From NCBI GenBank assembly GCA_049969475.1, contig JBMFOU010000005.1:68975-132974 (forward strand): a stretch of DNA of 64,000 nucleotides, read 5' to 3'. A program made the translations under genes and the position numbers. Shown here in pieces: positions 16,212 to 25,938 of this stretch. Positions within the stretch are counted from its first letter, which is position 1. Each line of letters opens with the position of its first letter. The stretch is from UBA2030 sp049969475 (GTDB lineage: Bacteria; Bacteroidota; Bacteroidia; Bacteroidales; TTA-H9). A model generated the notes under the pieces. That model worked only from the letters and a program-made list of their open reading frames with translations. It was not told the DNA's origin and did not search any database.

Positions 16212-16757
16212 TCATGGCTTTATTCGTTCTTTGACTTCCTTGCCGGTTTCCAAATCAATACCCGATACCTCAACCCAACGAACCTTCAGAGAATTATCAG
16301 GGTCGGCCTGAACATATATTTTTTTCAGAATAGCCTGACGACCCGCAATGGTGATGCGTCCATAAAATTCACCCTCATTCGACTTTTCGATGAAGAGTTT
16401 TCGCTGTGGAAATGCAACCAATGAAACTTCCCAACGGTTGGCGCCCATTGGACGGGAGGTATAACCATAGGCCAACTTTTCCTGCATATAACTCAGTTCA
16501 TCGGTAGTGCCAGGTTTATCGGTTTGATTGAGCCAATAAACATGTATAGGTTTTTCGAGATCTATCCTTCCAGTTGCAACGTAATTAAGATCGTAGCAAA
16601 TGAGGTTAGCGTTTTTAGACCGAGCTATTACAAAAAGCCGATGGGATGCTTCTGGTTTGTCTGTATCGGCAGGAAAGGCACCTTCCAAGCGTTGTGGCAC
16701 AACACTTGCAATAAGGAGCAACCAAATAATGGACTTATACAACTTAAATTTATACAT
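16212..16757 (-). CDS. Exported DUF4833-like protein
   Basis: A 181-residue protein with an N-terminal signal peptide (KLYKSIIWLLLIASVVPQRLEG) and a single beta-rich domain. HRLFVIARSKNANLICYDLNY, KPIHVYWLN and EEKLAYGY-like YMQEKLAYGYTSRP match my memory of DUF4833, a Bacteroidota family of unknown function. It is convergent with the lipid block and shares its bidirectional-looking terminator. No catalytic motif is evident. A periplasmic role connected with envelope lipids is only a contextual guess. Confidence 0.7.
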   Translation of the reverse strand: MYKFKLYKSIIWLLLIASVVPQRLEGAFPADTDKPEASHRLFVIARSKNANLICYDLNYVATGRIDLEKPIHVYWLNQTDKPGTTDELSYMQEKLAYGYTSRPMGANRWEVSLVAFPQRKLFIEKSNEGEFYGRITIAGRQAILKKIYVQADPDNSLKVRWVEVSGIDLETGKEVKERIKP

Positions 16758-16778
16758 TCTTTAACATACTTAAGAGTG

Positions 16779-16807
16779 CAAAAATACCATCTTTGCGGCA
16801 ATTTCAA
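16779..16807 (-). promoter_or_regulatory. Promoter of the DUF4833-like gene
   Basis: On the minus strand TTG (16805-16807), an 18-base spacer and TATTTTTG (16786-16779) match the Bacteroidota -33/-7 arrangement, about 21 bases upstream of the start codon. Confidence 0.55.
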
Positions 16808-16934
16808 GGGCTTTATCAACAATAACCATGCCCAGAAACTATGTTTGATGAAAGCTTTCCAACTTATTCCCTCCATAATTGTGGGAATGAACATCCCATA
16901 CAGAAATATGAAATCACAATAAACAAATTATAAA

Positions 16935-19532
16935 ATGCAAGAACCTATTGTCAGAAAATTGTTCAGGACTGCCAAGTTCGTTACCATTGCTTTCTTGCTA
17001 CTTTTAATAGGGCACAGTATTGCAAAAGCGCAAAATCCTCACAGCCCGGTTTACACAATTATAAGAGGAAAAGTTACCGACGGGGCCACTAACGAACCCA
17101 TTCCTTTTGCCAATGTATATTTTAAAGGAACTACCATAGGCACCACCACCGACTTCGACGGCCGCTACGAACTCAAGACTACCACCCCTAAAGACTCACT
17201 GACAGTAACGGTAATCAGTTACAAAACCAAATCAAAAAAGATAAAAAAGGGAGTAAGTCAGACGCTCGATTTCCAACTTGAGCATACTTCGTTTGATTTG
17301 AGTGAGGTTGTAATAGAAGCGGGAGAAAACCCTGCCTATCCCATTATACGCAAGGCACGCGATAACCGCAAACTGTTCAACCCCGAGAGTCTCGAAGCAT
17401 ATGAGTACGAGAGCTATGTAAAAATGGACATTAGCATCGACAACATTGGTCAAAAATTCAGAGAAAACAATACCTTCAAACCTTATGCTAAATTGCTCGA
17501 CAGTTTGCGTCAGGCTGCAGGTGAAGAGGGAAAGCTAATTATACCCTTCTTTCTCTCCGAACAAATCAGCAATGTGTATTACCGTAAAAATCCAGAGCGT
17601 AAAAAGACCGTAGTCAAAGCCACGCGTATGAATGGTCTGATCCTCGATAATTTTCAGATTTTAGAGCCCTGGATTGGAAAGACTTTACAGGAGTATAACT
17701 TCTATAACAATCTGCAGGAGATCCTCGACCGAACATTCATCACGCCCCTGGCCAACGGATGCTTTGCCTTTTACGACTACTACATCATGGACACGGTGAT
17801 GATTGACCGAGACAGTTGTTACGAGATAAAGGTGAAGCCTCGCCGGCCTCAGGACCTGGTTTTCTCTGGTAAGATATGGATTAATGCCAGCGACTATGCG
17901 CTCCGTCGCCTCGACCTGGAAGTTACCAAATCGGTGAATATCAACTTCATCGATAAATATAAGGTACAAATGGACTATGAAAAGCAGGAAACCGGACATT
18001 ATGTTCCCACCAAAACCAGGGTATTGGTCGACTTGCAACAGACAGGAGACTCTGCTATTGGTCTTATCGGAAAATATTACATAGCCAATCAAAACTGGGT
18101 ACTCAACCAACCCCATCCTCTCCCCTTCTATCGCGATAATGTAGTGGTAGAAATGTCGGCCAAAAACTACAAGGACGATTATTGGGACGAACAACGCAAG
18201 CGCATGATCACCGACCACGAACAGGTGAAAAATTCCTTCCAGGTTATCGATTCTTTGCGAAAATCAAGAAGGCTGACATTCATTCGTAAGACATTAAGGA
18301 TTTTATGGGATGGGTATTATAATACAGGACCCGTAGAGCTGGGGCATTGGTATACGATGTTTGGAAACAACCCTGTTGAGGGATTCAGATTTCAGGCTTC
18401 TGCACGTACCACCATCGACTGGAACGACAAATGGATTCTCAGTGGGCACCTAGCTTACGGATTTAAAGATGAGAAACTGAAATACAGAGCCACTGTTGAG
18501 AAATTTTTGGACCGCAATCGCTGGAGAAAATGGGGCGTTCGTTATACTTACGACATGGAACGCCTGGGGGTAGATCCGGAATTTCTTGAATCGCATGTAT
18601 TTCTTAACTATATCTTCCTATTTGCCTCGCAATTCGGATATCTCCAGCGCATGAGCCTTTCCCAGGATGCAAGAGCCTGGTTCGAAACTGACCACTGGCA
18701 TGGATGGAACAGCAAATTCATGGTGCGCTTCAAGCACTTTAATCCTCAGGGATCGTATCACTTTGCGTGGTACGACGACAATAATCAGATTCAGGATCAA
18801 TATCGCAGTTCAGAATTTCATTTTGTTACCAGTTACTCCAAAACACGAACCTGGCTGGTAGAAAAAAACTGGCGATACGGAGCTGAAGCCCTTAAATCTC
18901 AGTTGTGGACATTTCATGCAACCCTGGGATTTAAAAATGTACTGGGTAGCAACTTTACATTCCAAAAATTCAGCCTCAATGTAATGCACAAATGGAGAAC
19001 AGGCTACCTTGGCCAGCTCGACTATAGCCTGACGGGTGAGGTAGTTTTAGGAAAGGTTCCCTATCCCGAAGCTATTATTCCTCAGGGCAATGAACCAGTC
19101 TTCGCTGCAGAACGAGCCTTTAACATGATGAATTTCTTTGAATTTGTAGCAGATAAGTCAGTAAGTGGTATTCTTCTCCATCATTTCGATGGACTCTTCT
19201 TCAATCGTGTGCCCTTGCTCCGCAAGCTAAAATGGAGGGAGGTAGCCGGATTCAATTTCGTCTTTTCAACATATAACAAAGAAAATTACATTCGAACTGC
19301 CGATAATCCCAACGGGTTACTCCCCGAAAAGGACAAAAACGGCTATAGCCTTACTCCATTCCGCATTATGGATTTCAACAAACCTTATTTGGAAGTATCG
19401 TATGGAATTGAAAACATTTTGAAAGTCATTCGCATACAGGCTTTCCATCGGTTATCCTACCTCGATCCAGGACCCGACGGACGTGTGCCTCCTAAATTTA
19501 TGATCAAAGGAAGCTTCTTTATCAGGCTATAA
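16935..19532 (+). CDS. DUF5686/carboxypeptidase-regulatory-like-domain outer-membrane protein
   Basis: An 865-residue secreted protein. Its signal peptide (TIAFLLLLIGHSIAKA) is followed by a carboxypeptidase-D regulatory-like domain (about 45-120: IIRGKVTDGATNEPIPFANVYFKGTTIGTTTDFDGRYEL) and then a long DUF5686 region that ends in alternating beta strands and a C-terminal aromatic-rich stretch (KGSFFIRL), as in outer-membrane barrels. This architecture is widespread in Bacteroidota without a firm function. It stands alone between two terminators. The 177 bases upstream contain a possible TATGTTTG -7 box at 16840-16847 with no matching -33. Confidence 0.85.
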   Translation: MQEPIVRKLFRTAKFVTIAFLLLLIGHSIAKAQNPHSPVYTIIRGKVTDGATNEPIPFANVYFKGTTIGTTTDFDGRYELKTTTPKDSLTVTVISYKTKSKKIKKGVSQTLDFQLEHTSFDLSEVVIEAGENPAYPIIRKARDNRKLFNPESLEAYEYESYVKMDISIDNIGQKFRENNTFKPYAKLLDSLRQAAGEEGKLIIPFFLSEQISNVYYRKNPERKKTVVKATRMNGLILDNFQILEPWIGKTLQEYNFYNNLQEILDRTFITPLANGCFAFYDYYIMDTVMIDRDSCYEIKVKPRRPQDLVFSGKIWINASDYALRRLDLEVTKSVNINFIDKYKVQMDYEKQETGHYVPTKTRVLVDLQQTGDSAIGLIGKYYIANQNWVLNQPHPLPFYRDNVVVEMSAKNYKDDYWDEQRKRMITDHEQVKNSFQVIDSLRKSRRLTFIRKTLRILWDGYYNTGPVELGHWYTMFGNNPVEGFRFQASARTTIDWNDKWILSGHLAYGFKDEKLKYRATVEKFLDRNRWRKWGVRYTYDMERLGVDPEFLESHVFLNYIFLFASQFGYLQRMSLSQDARAWFETDHWHGWNSKFMVRFKHFNPQGSYHFAWYDDNNQIQDQYRSSEFHFVTSYSKTRTWLVEKNWRYGAEALKSQLWTFHATLGFKNVLGSNFTFQKFSLNVMHKWRTGYLGQLDYSLTGEVVLGKVPYPEAIIPQGNEPVFAAERAFNMMNFFEFVADKSVSGILLHHFDGLFFNRVPLLRKLKWREVAGFNFVFSTYNKENYIRTADNPNGLLPEKDKNGYSLTPFRIMDFNKPYLEVSYGIENILKVIRIQAFHRLSYLDPGPDGRVPPKFMIKGSFFIRL

Positions 19533-19576
19533 ACAGGTAAACCTTCAAACAATTCATCTTTGTAAAGCAAATCACA

Positions 19577-19609
19577 CAAAAGCCCTGGTACTTCTCGCCG
19601 GGGCTTTTT
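19577..19609 (+). terminator. Rho-independent terminator between convergent genes
   Basis: AAAAGCCCTGG pairs with the CCGGGGCTTTTT side (one G-U pair) around a TACTTCTCG loop, 45 bases after the DUF5686 gene stop and 32 before the stop of the convergent protease gene. Confidence 0.75.
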
Positions 19610-19640
19610 CTTATATTTTAAAAAAGTAGAAAATTATTAT

Positions 19641-20906
19641 TCAGCTATTTAGAGTGATATTTCTGATCCTCTCCAATAACACAGGATGAGAATAGTGTAT
19701 GGCGGCATACCAGGGATGGGGGTCGGGATGAGATAAATGAGTAGCTGTTAGTTTTTTCAAGGCACTGATGAGGCTCTTTCCCAAATTTAAGCGGGCGGCA
19801 AAGGCATCGGCCTGATATTCGTATTTGCGAGAAAGTCGATTGACAAATAAGGAAAGAATAAATGAAATCGGTTGATAGAGTATTCCAAAACCAAGCAAGC
19901 CCAGATGAAAAGATACCTGCTGAACGTCAGCACCTCCCACTGCCTTACAAAGAGGTAGCGCCAAGGATGCCTCAGGCGTAATGAAAAGTGATAAAAGATA
20001 AAGCATCAGACCCATCTGCAAAAGACCAGCCAACAAACCTTTGGTAGTATGGCGATGCCGATAATGACCGATTTCGTGAGCCAGAACCGACAGAATCTCA
20101 TCCAGAGTGTAATCTTTGACCAGCGTATCATACAATACAATACGCTTTTGGGGACCCATGCCCGTGAAATAGGCATTGGCTTTGGTGCTCCGCTTCGAAC
20201 CGTCGATCAGATAAATGTCTTTTAACCTGAAATTCAATTGATCGGCCAGTTTCTCGATAGCCTCCCTGAGCTCACCTTCGGGGAGAGGGGTCTGTTTATT
20301 AAAAAAAGGAACAATCAATTGGCTGTAAAATAGGGTCATAAAAAGGGAGAAAGAAGCCAGAACGCCCCAAACCAACAACCAAAAATGCTGACCCGTAGCC
20401 TTATAGATATAGATTACCAGAAACAGAAGGGGACCACCAATGAATACCGACAGAAGAAGGCTTTTTAGGTGATCTGTCAGGAAGACGCGCAACGTGGTGC
20501 GGTTGAAGCCAAACTTTTCTTCGATGCGAAAAGTATGGTACCATGAAAAAGGAAGTTGAAACAATCCAGCGGCAATTAACAACGTACCGAAAAAGGTCAG
20601 GCTCTGCCATTCGGGCCGATGAAAGAATTGTCTGACAACATGGTCGAGCCACCCAAATGCGCCGCTGAGCAACAATCCAAGCATCACTATAAGGCTCAGC
20701 AATTCCTCAATACGTGAAAAACGGAGATTAATATTAAAATATTGGCGGGCAGTAGTTAGCTGTTCAAAGGAATAAACATCCTGCAGGTCGTCAGGCACTT
20801 TTTCTGGAAAATGTTTGCGGTTCAGCTCGTCGAGCAAAACATCCGCTGCATAAGCAAGCAACAAAAGCGCAACGATAATCCATCGTAGACTAATATAGTC
20901 AATCAT
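19641..20906 (-). CDS. M48-family (Ste24/CAAX prenyl protease 1-like) membrane metallopeptidase
   Basis: A 421-residue multi-pass zinc protease. The active site LAHEIGHYRHRH is at about residue 275, and the third zinc ligand is the Glu of YEYQADAFA further on. NAYFTGMGPQKRIVLYDTL precedes the HEIGH motif as in Ste24/HtpX-type enzymes. The N-terminal half has several hydrophobic helices and FSWYHTFRIEEKFGFN, typical of the Ste24 branch. I chose ATG at 20906 (MIDYISLRW) since it leads straight into the first helix; upstream codons overlap the preceding gene. It presumably cleaves membrane or misfolded proteins. It lies 25 bases downstream of the vWA gene, likely in the same transcript. Confidence 0.87.
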   Translation of the reverse strand: MIDYISLRWIIVALLLLAYAADVLLDELNRKHFPEKVPDDLQDVYSFEQLTTARQYFNINLRFSRIEELLSLIVMLGLLLSGAFGWLDHVVRQFFHRPEWQSLTFFGTLLIAAGLFQLPFSWYHTFRIEEKFGFNRTTLRVFLTDHLKSLLLSVFIGGPLLFLVIYIYKATGQHFWLLVWGVLASFSLFMTLFYSQLIVPFFNKQTPLPEGELREAIEKLADQLNFRLKDIYLIDGSKRSTKANAYFTGMGPQKRIVLYDTLVKDYTLDEILSVLAHEIGHYRHRHTTKGLLAGLLQMGLMLYLLSLFITPEASLALPLCKAVGGADVQQVSFHLGLLGFGILYQPISFILSLFVNRLSRKYEYQADAFAARLNLGKSLISALKKLTATHLSHPDPHPWYAAIHYSHPVLLERIRNITLNS

Positions 20907-20931
20907 TATGCATGGGGTATTTTGGGAATAA

Positions 20932-23016
20932 TCAGAGAATACCGTTGTATTTCCGGATGGCCCATTCAAAGGCGGCAAGAATGAAAAGTACAAGCATCAC
21001 TGGCCAGAGGTCGAAAACACTACTAAAGCTTTCTTGTTCTGACACCCTTATTGTAGGAGGTGCTAGTTGCCTGATCCATTCTGGGAGTTTATCCATTTCC
21101 GTTGGATAAATCATTTTACCCCCTGTCAGATTAGAAATTTTACTTAGAAGGAAATGATCGGCCTGAAGGTCAGCGGTTTCGGCCTGGTCTTCATCCACCA
21201 CAAATTGACCGCCCGTGGAATAAGCCTTTCCAGACAGGGTGGTTGTAGCTTCCCATTTCCATATTCCCGGGCCAAGGACTCCGGCATCGAGCTGGTATCC
21301 CCGGTCGCGGCGGCTAAAAATAAAGGGGTATTCCTTTCCATTGCTATCCGTTAATTGAAGTTTAACATCCGGATCGTTAATGCTTTCGAAAGAGGGATTA
21401 AATAATTCCGCAGTGAAATAGGCACGCTCACCCTGTTTCAGACGCTGAGGAGCATTCACCCTGAATTGTCCCTTATCCGTTCCGGTAGTCAGATATAGCA
21501 TCATGGAAGAAAGCAATTCCCTGAAGTTCTGGTGAGTGTCTGTCTCTTTATACAATATGTTCCGCCACCACCAAAGCCCCTCACCACTTATAATGACCTG
21601 AGTATTTCCTGCAGTGCGCGAAAATGCGATCAGTGGATAAGGGGTTTCTACTCCTGATATCTTTTGAAAAAACAGTACCTCAGTTCCGGGTCGGGCTTCA
21701 TACACACCCTCTGGCCCGGTAAGAGGAGGCAGAACATTTACCTTGTCTGTCAGCTGTTTATTCACATTAAAAATGGCAAAGCCCTGGTTTAACCAGGGAT
21801 AAGCGCTGAATTCCTTTCCTGAGGCCGAAGAAATATTAACTCCTGTATTGAGTTTATTGAATCGCTGGGGATCGGTAGTTCGGCTGAGAATGAAAACTAT
21901 AGGCTTGTGTGCCCTCGACAATGTTTGCACCTGAAGACCGATATCATGCCGGTTGGTGGGTAAACCATGAAAGATAACCAGATCGAAATCGTCGGCTATG
22001 CCATTCCACTCATCGATGCTTATCCATTGGGCTTCAAACATGTTGGTTTCTCTAAAAATGTCGGTCAAGGCACCGATATCGGGATGAGGGCCTTCGCTTA
22101 CCATAAGAATACGAGTAGGCTTTTTCCGGGCATCCACGTAGATAACTGCCGAATTATTTCGTGTATTTATTTCACCTTCAATGGGTTTTATGCGTACCGT
22201 AAATTTTAACAGACCTTCCTTGGGAGCATTTACCATGGGGGTAAATGTGAAAGACTGGTTGTTGTATTTAACCGAAAAATCCTGGTTCCAAACTACCTGG
22301 TTATTGTATAAAAGTTCCACACTACTATTTTTAGCCCTGGCACCTGAGGCTTTCAGGTTGATTTCTATCGGAAAGTTATTTCCGGCAAAAGTCTGTCGGT
22401 TAAAATAAATCTGTCTGAGCGCCAGATCCAATCTTACAGAAGTATCGCCCGTTGGGATGGTGAAAACGGGGACCTGCAAGGTCTGAGCCACACTCAACGG
22501 GTCTTTGCCCAGATTATTAATTCCGTCAGATAGGAGTATAACTCCAGCCAATTCACCGGGTAAAAAACGTTTGCTGATGCCATCGAGAGCATCGCCCAGC
22601 GCGGTTTGCTGGCCTTTGAAATCGGGCTTTTCATCAGGCTGAAGAAAAGCAAGTTGCCGGTCGAAACGGGCTAATACCCAGTCATATTCAGATTTAAATT
22701 CCTCTGCAAACCGGTTCTCTAATACTGCGACAAGCGCCTTGACACGGGCTGAATCGGCAGCCATCATCATCGATGAAGAATTGTCGGTAAGAAACACCAG
22801 GGCCGGGCGGTTGTAAAGAGTCCTGACCCTATGAATCATGGGGCCAAAAAGCAAAAAAACGACTAAGGTAACCAATGTAAAACGCAGGGAAAACAGTACC
22901 TTTCTCCAGGTTGGCGTAAAATCTACTGAGCGGTGATATAATAGCCCTGCATAAAGCAGGCCCGCCAGAGGGCAGGCCAGCAAATACCACCATGGATAAT
23001 TGAATAATAGAGACAT
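20932..23016 (-). CDS. Membrane protein with vWA-like domain (BatA-/aerotolerance-like architecture)
   Basis: A 694-residue protein. Two N-terminal membrane helices (about 1-60) are followed by a von Willebrand factor A-like domain (LVFLTDNSSSMM, a degenerate DxSxS metal site with N in the second position, and VILLSDGINN), Ig-like segments, a region resembling a glutamine-amidotransferase-like fold, and one C-terminal helix (LWPVMLVLFILAAFEWAIRK). This matches a widespread Bacteroidota membrane-protein type whose function is not established. The large middle part is probably periplasmic. It ends 9 bases before the region of fabG, so the fabG-vWA-protease order reads as an operon on the minus strand. 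Confidence 0.75.
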   Translation of the reverse strand: MSLLFNYPWWYLLACPLAGLLYAGLLYHRSVDFTPTWRKVLFSLRFTLVTLVVFLLFGPMIHRVRTLYNRPALVFLTDNSSSMMMAADSARVKALVAVLENRFAEEFKSEYDWVLARFDRQLAFLQPDEKPDFKGQQTALGDALDGISKRFLPGELAGVILLSDGINNLGKDPLSVAQTLQVPVFTIPTGDTSVRLDLALRQIYFNRQTFAGNNFPIEINLKASGARAKNSSVELLYNNQVVWNQDFSVKYNNQSFTFTPMVNAPKEGLLKFTVRIKPIEGEINTRNNSAVIYVDARKKPTRILMVSEGPHPDIGALTDIFRETNMFEAQWISIDEWNGIADDFDLVIFHGLPTNRHDIGLQVQTLSRAHKPIVFILSRTTDPQRFNKLNTGVNISSASGKEFSAYPWLNQGFAIFNVNKQLTDKVNVLPPLTGPEGVYEARPGTEVLFFQKISGVETPYPLIAFSRTAGNTQVIISGEGLWWWRNILYKETDTHQNFRELLSSMMLYLTTGTDKGQFRVNAPQRLKQGERAYFTAELFNPSFESINDPDVKLQLTDSNGKEYPFIFSRRDRGYQLDAGVLGPGIWKWEATTTLSGKAYSTGGQFVVDEDQAETADLQADHFLLSKISNLTGGKMIYPTEMDKLPEWIRQLAPPTIRVSEQESFSSVFDLWPVMLVLFILAAFEWAIRKYNGIL

Positions 23017-23025
23017 AGGGCGGGA

Positions 23026-23772
23026 TTACATCACCATGCCACCGCAGACATTAATTACTTGTCCGGTGATGTAGGATGATAAATCGCTGGCAAGGAAGAG
23101 GCATGCATTGGCTACATCTTCGGGTTGCCCTGCCCGACGCAGGGGTATTTTCTCAGCCCATTCTTTTTTCACATCTTCAGGAAGTTTAGCCGTCATTTCG
23201 GTTTCGATAAACCCCGGAGCAACTGCATTGCATCGAACATTTCGCGAACCCAGTTCCTGGGCAATCGACTTGGTAAAACCAATCATTCCTGCCTTGGATG
23301 CTGAATAATTGGCCTGGCCTGCATTGCCTTTTACCCCTACTACCGACGACATATTTATAATGCTACCTTTACGGTTTTTCAGCATTATTTTCTGCACAGC
23401 TTTGGTGAGGTTGAAGACCGATTTAAGATTCACCTTTATAACCAGATCCCAATCGGCCTCGGTCATGCGCATGAGTAAATTATCGCGCGTGATGCCGGCA
23501 TTATTTACCAAAATATCAATAGTCCCAAAATCAGCTATAATATCGTTGACAAGTTTCTCGCTATCTTCGAATGAACTGGCATCAGAGGCATATCCTTTGG
23601 CCTTTACACCCATAGCTTGTAGCTGTTTTTCAAGTTCCAGCGCCTGATCGTCAATTTTTAAGTCGCTAAAGGCGATATGAGCACCTTCGGCTGCAAAACG
23701 TAAGGCTATGGCTTTGCCAATTCCCCTGGCTCCCCCAGTTATGAGAGCCGTTTTACCTTCAAGTAATTTCAT
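23026..23772 (-). CDS. fabG: 3-oxoacyl-[acyl-carrier-protein] reductase
   Basis: A 248-residue short-chain dehydrogenase. The cofactor loop is TGGARGIG, then NNAGITRDNLLMRM (a FabG hallmark), the catalytic Ser in SSVVG and the YSASK catalytic Tyr-Lys, and PGFIETEMT. It reduces 3-oxoacyl-ACP with NADPH in fatty-acid elongation. The NNAGITRD segment and the overall length argue for FabG rather than a 3-ketosphinganine reductase, even though a sphingolipid gene block lies in the same window. First gene of the minus-strand run, with its own promoter box. Confidence 0.92.
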   Translation of the reverse strand: MKLLEGKTALITGGARGIGKAIALRFAAEGAHIAFSDLKIDDQALELEKQLQAMGVKAKGYASDASSFEDSEKLVNDIIADFGTIDILVNNAGITRDNLLMRMTEADWDLVIKVNLKSVFNLTKAVQKIMLKNRKGSIINMSSVVGVKGNAGQANYSASKAGMIGFTKSIAQELGSRNVRCNAVAPGFIETEMTAKLPEDVKKEWAEKIPLRRAGQPEDVANACLFLASDLSSYITGQVINVCGGMVM

Positions 23773-23803
23773 GATCGTGTTCAGGTTTTTAGGTTAGGTC
23801 GGG

Positions 23804-23811
23804 CAAAGATA
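23804..23811 (-). promoter_or_regulatory. -7 promoter box of fabG
   Basis: TATCTTTG on the minus strand matches TAnnTTTG, 32 bases upstream of the fabG start codon. No clear -33 TTG at the expected spacing. Confidence 0.5.
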
Positions 23812-23993
23812 GTAAGTTTTCAGATTTCACTTTTTCTTAAAAGCTCTAAGCCATTTAAGCGATTCTTTTTATGTGGGTTAAACCCGGAGGGTTATTATGG
23901 TGTCATTTCAATAGTTCTACTAATCAAAAAAAATGAAGTTTACCAAATTCAACTTTTTCATACCACCTATTGAAATTCAATGATGTTTCCATT

Positions 23994-24024
23994 TTTGAGT
24001 TTTTATCAACTCTGGTTAATTTTG
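23994..24024 (+). promoter_or_regulatory. Near-consensus Bacteroidota promoter of the first surface-protein gene
   Basis: TTTG (23994-23997), a 19-base spacer and TAATTTTG (24017-24024) fit the -33/-7 consensus almost exactly. The expected start site leaves a leader of about 65 bases. Confidence 0.7.
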
Positions 24025-24096
24025 TTGGATATCTTTCCAAACCAATTTTCTGTTTTTTTAGAAAACCATTTGTAAAAACTAAGTTCGGCATATAAT

Positions 24097-25845
24097 ATGA
24101 AATTTACTTATATCATAAAAGTTGGATTATTAGCCTTTGTTTCGACCCATCTTTTTGCCGAAGGCACCAAGCAAATCATGCCGACCTCAGGCAGTAATGG
24201 TGAATTGCAATTAATGCCGTCATTTAGTCAATTTGCTTTATACGATTGTCCGGCAGACGATAGGCTTTATATTCACATAAAAACCGTTGGCGAAAAAATA
24301 TGCTTTGGTTTTGGTGAGCGACGCGACAACAATGGGAATGTTATTTCCGATGTTCAGTATCGATTGCGCCGTCCCGATGGTACTATTGTCATGGGGCCAG
24401 CTTCGTTGCCTACATCCGGAGCAGGCTGGATAAGCACCTACGACCAGGCTGTTATAGGCCCCAACAACCTGGCGGGTAATACAGGAGGTTATATCCCACT
24501 CACCCATACAGCCACTATGACAGGGGATTACTATATAGAGTTTAACTTTAACTACTCAGGATGGGGGACTCCCGATCGATGTAGATTTAAATATTTCGAT
24601 ATAACGGTAGGAAACGCCGCCAATCAGGAAGTAGATGGAAGGGTCTGGTCGAAAGCCTGGCAATTTACCTCAGGCAACCAATCCAATGAATTTTTAGGAA
24701 AATTATTTGTATATGCCGACGATGGCATTGTAACCAAAATAGATTTCAACGGCATTCAGCCTTATGTTTTCACGGTTTATTGCAACATTAATGGGATAAC
24801 CAATACGGGTGTATTTGAGGAAGACCGCAAATCGCGCAATGGTACGTCCTGGAGTGTTATTGCACAGTACAAAATTTTTCTCAACGACCCCGATATTACT
24901 GAGTATCCGACAGGTTCCTTCGGAGCCATAACGGCTCCCATAACTACTGACAGCCACTGCGATGGCAACCTTGACATTTTTGTTTCGGTAAATAAAACCG
25001 GAAAAGTGAATATCTTCTTCGATATCAATCCAGCACCTGGTGTTCAGCCTGAAGATGTAAGTCTGACGGCCAACGTGAATATAGGAAACAATACTATTAC
25101 CTGGGACGGAATCAATGGATTAGGGCAACCTGTTTCAAGCGGCACCAATATAACAGTCACAGTAACTTATATCAATGGCCTAACCAACTTGCCCATGCGT
25201 GATCCAGATACGCATCCTTATGGTTTTATCATCGATCTTATTCGGCCAACAGGTCCCCGGCCAGCCATTTTTTGGGATGATTCTGAGGTGGGGGGCTCTG
25301 TTAATCTTACAGGATGCACGAGTACTTCAGGATGTCATTCCTTTACTTATTCTGTTGGAAACAACAATTATATTAATACCTGGTGGTACGCTTCCAGTAC
25401 TACGGGCGATCCTGTCACTGTTAACTACAGAAGAAATTATTCAGGTACCACCAATGACGCTATCTGTGAAGGTGACTCGATACTTATCAATGGTGCTTGG
25501 GTAAGTACAGCGGGTACTTATGTCAGCGCATTTACCAACCAGCAAGGCTGCGACAGCAACGTTACCACTATTCTCACTCTGAAACCCAGGCCTATCTTCA
25601 ACCTGGGGACAGATACTGTTGTATGCAATGGTCAGGCCGTGCAATTTAATGGTCCTTCAGGAACGGGCTATACTTATTTGTGGAAGAAAGACGGCGTTCC
25701 ATTCAGCAACAGCCAGAATGTTACAGTAACCCAAACCGGAAACTATTCTCTTCTTGTTACTGCTCCCAATGGATGCACCCATTCAGATGCTGTCAACTAC
25801 ATTAGTCATCCCATTCCCGGCCCCTTGTTGATACGACATAACTAA
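24097..25845 (+). CDS. Secreted modular surface protein with C-terminal IRHN tail (AEGT family, copy 1)
   Basis: A 582-residue exported protein. The signal peptide ends before AEGTKQ (about residue 22). An unrecognised 400-residue region is shared with the next two genes: conserved DGRVWSKAW, KIDFNGIQPYVFTVYCN, YKIFLNDPD, CDGNLDIFVSVNKTGKV, PGVQPEDV, ITWDGINGLGQPV and INTWWYAS. Then comes a short ICEGDS...GCDS module found in large T9SS-type proteins, followed by an Ig/PKD-like domain (NLGTDTVVC...) and the tail HPIPGPLLIRHN ending at the stop codon. It has no type A or type B T9SS domain. It is probably surface-exposed; I do not recognise the N-terminal region, and the role is unknown. Confidence 0.8.
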   Translation: MKFTYIIKVGLLAFVSTHLFAEGTKQIMPTSGSNGELQLMPSFSQFALYDCPADDRLYIHIKTVGEKICFGFGERRDNNGNVISDVQYRLRRPDGTIVMGPASLPTSGAGWISTYDQAVIGPNNLAGNTGGYIPLTHTATMTGDYYIEFNFNYSGWGTPDRCRFKYFDITVGNAANQEVDGRVWSKAWQFTSGNQSNEFLGKLFVYADDGIVTKIDFNGIQPYVFTVYCNINGITNTGVFEEDRKSRNGTSWSVIAQYKIFLNDPDITEYPTGSFGAITAPITTDSHCDGNLDIFVSVNKTGKVNIFFDINPAPGVQPEDVSLTANVNIGNNTITWDGINGLGQPVSSGTNITVTVTYINGLTNLPMRDPDTHPYGFIIDLIRPTGPRPAIFWDDSEVGGSVNLTGCTSTSGCHSFTYSVGNNNYINTWWYASSTTGDPVTVNYRRNYSGTTNDAICEGDSILINGAWVSTAGTYVSAFTNQQGCDSNVTTILTLKPRPIFNLGTDTVVCNGQAVQFNGPSGTGYTYLWKKDGVPFSNSQNVTVTQTGNYSLLVTAPNGCTHSDAVNYISHPIPGPLLIRHN

Positions 25846-25938
25846 AAAACACCACTCCAAAGCAATAATCTGATTTTAAATTTACTAATTTTACACCGCT
25901 TAACTTTTTAAATGCACTAAAGAATTTACTCTTCATAC

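Larger units (their letters stand above)
23773..24096. other. Divergent intergenic region (324 bp)
   Basis: Lies between the divergent fabG and the first surface-protein gene. It contains a promoter for each side and AT-rich sequence. I see no gene, RNA or repeat in it. Confidence 0.7.

Noticed and set aside
16840..16847. TATGTTTG as promoter of the DUF5686 gene
   Set aside because: Matches the -7 box but has no -33 element and lies 87 bases upstream; too weak to list as a feature.
23026..23772. Considered as a 3-ketosphinganine/dihydroceramide reductase to complete the sphingolipid pathway
   Set aside because: NNAGITRDNLLMRM and the overall pattern are those of FabG, and the gene is in a different operon on the other strand.
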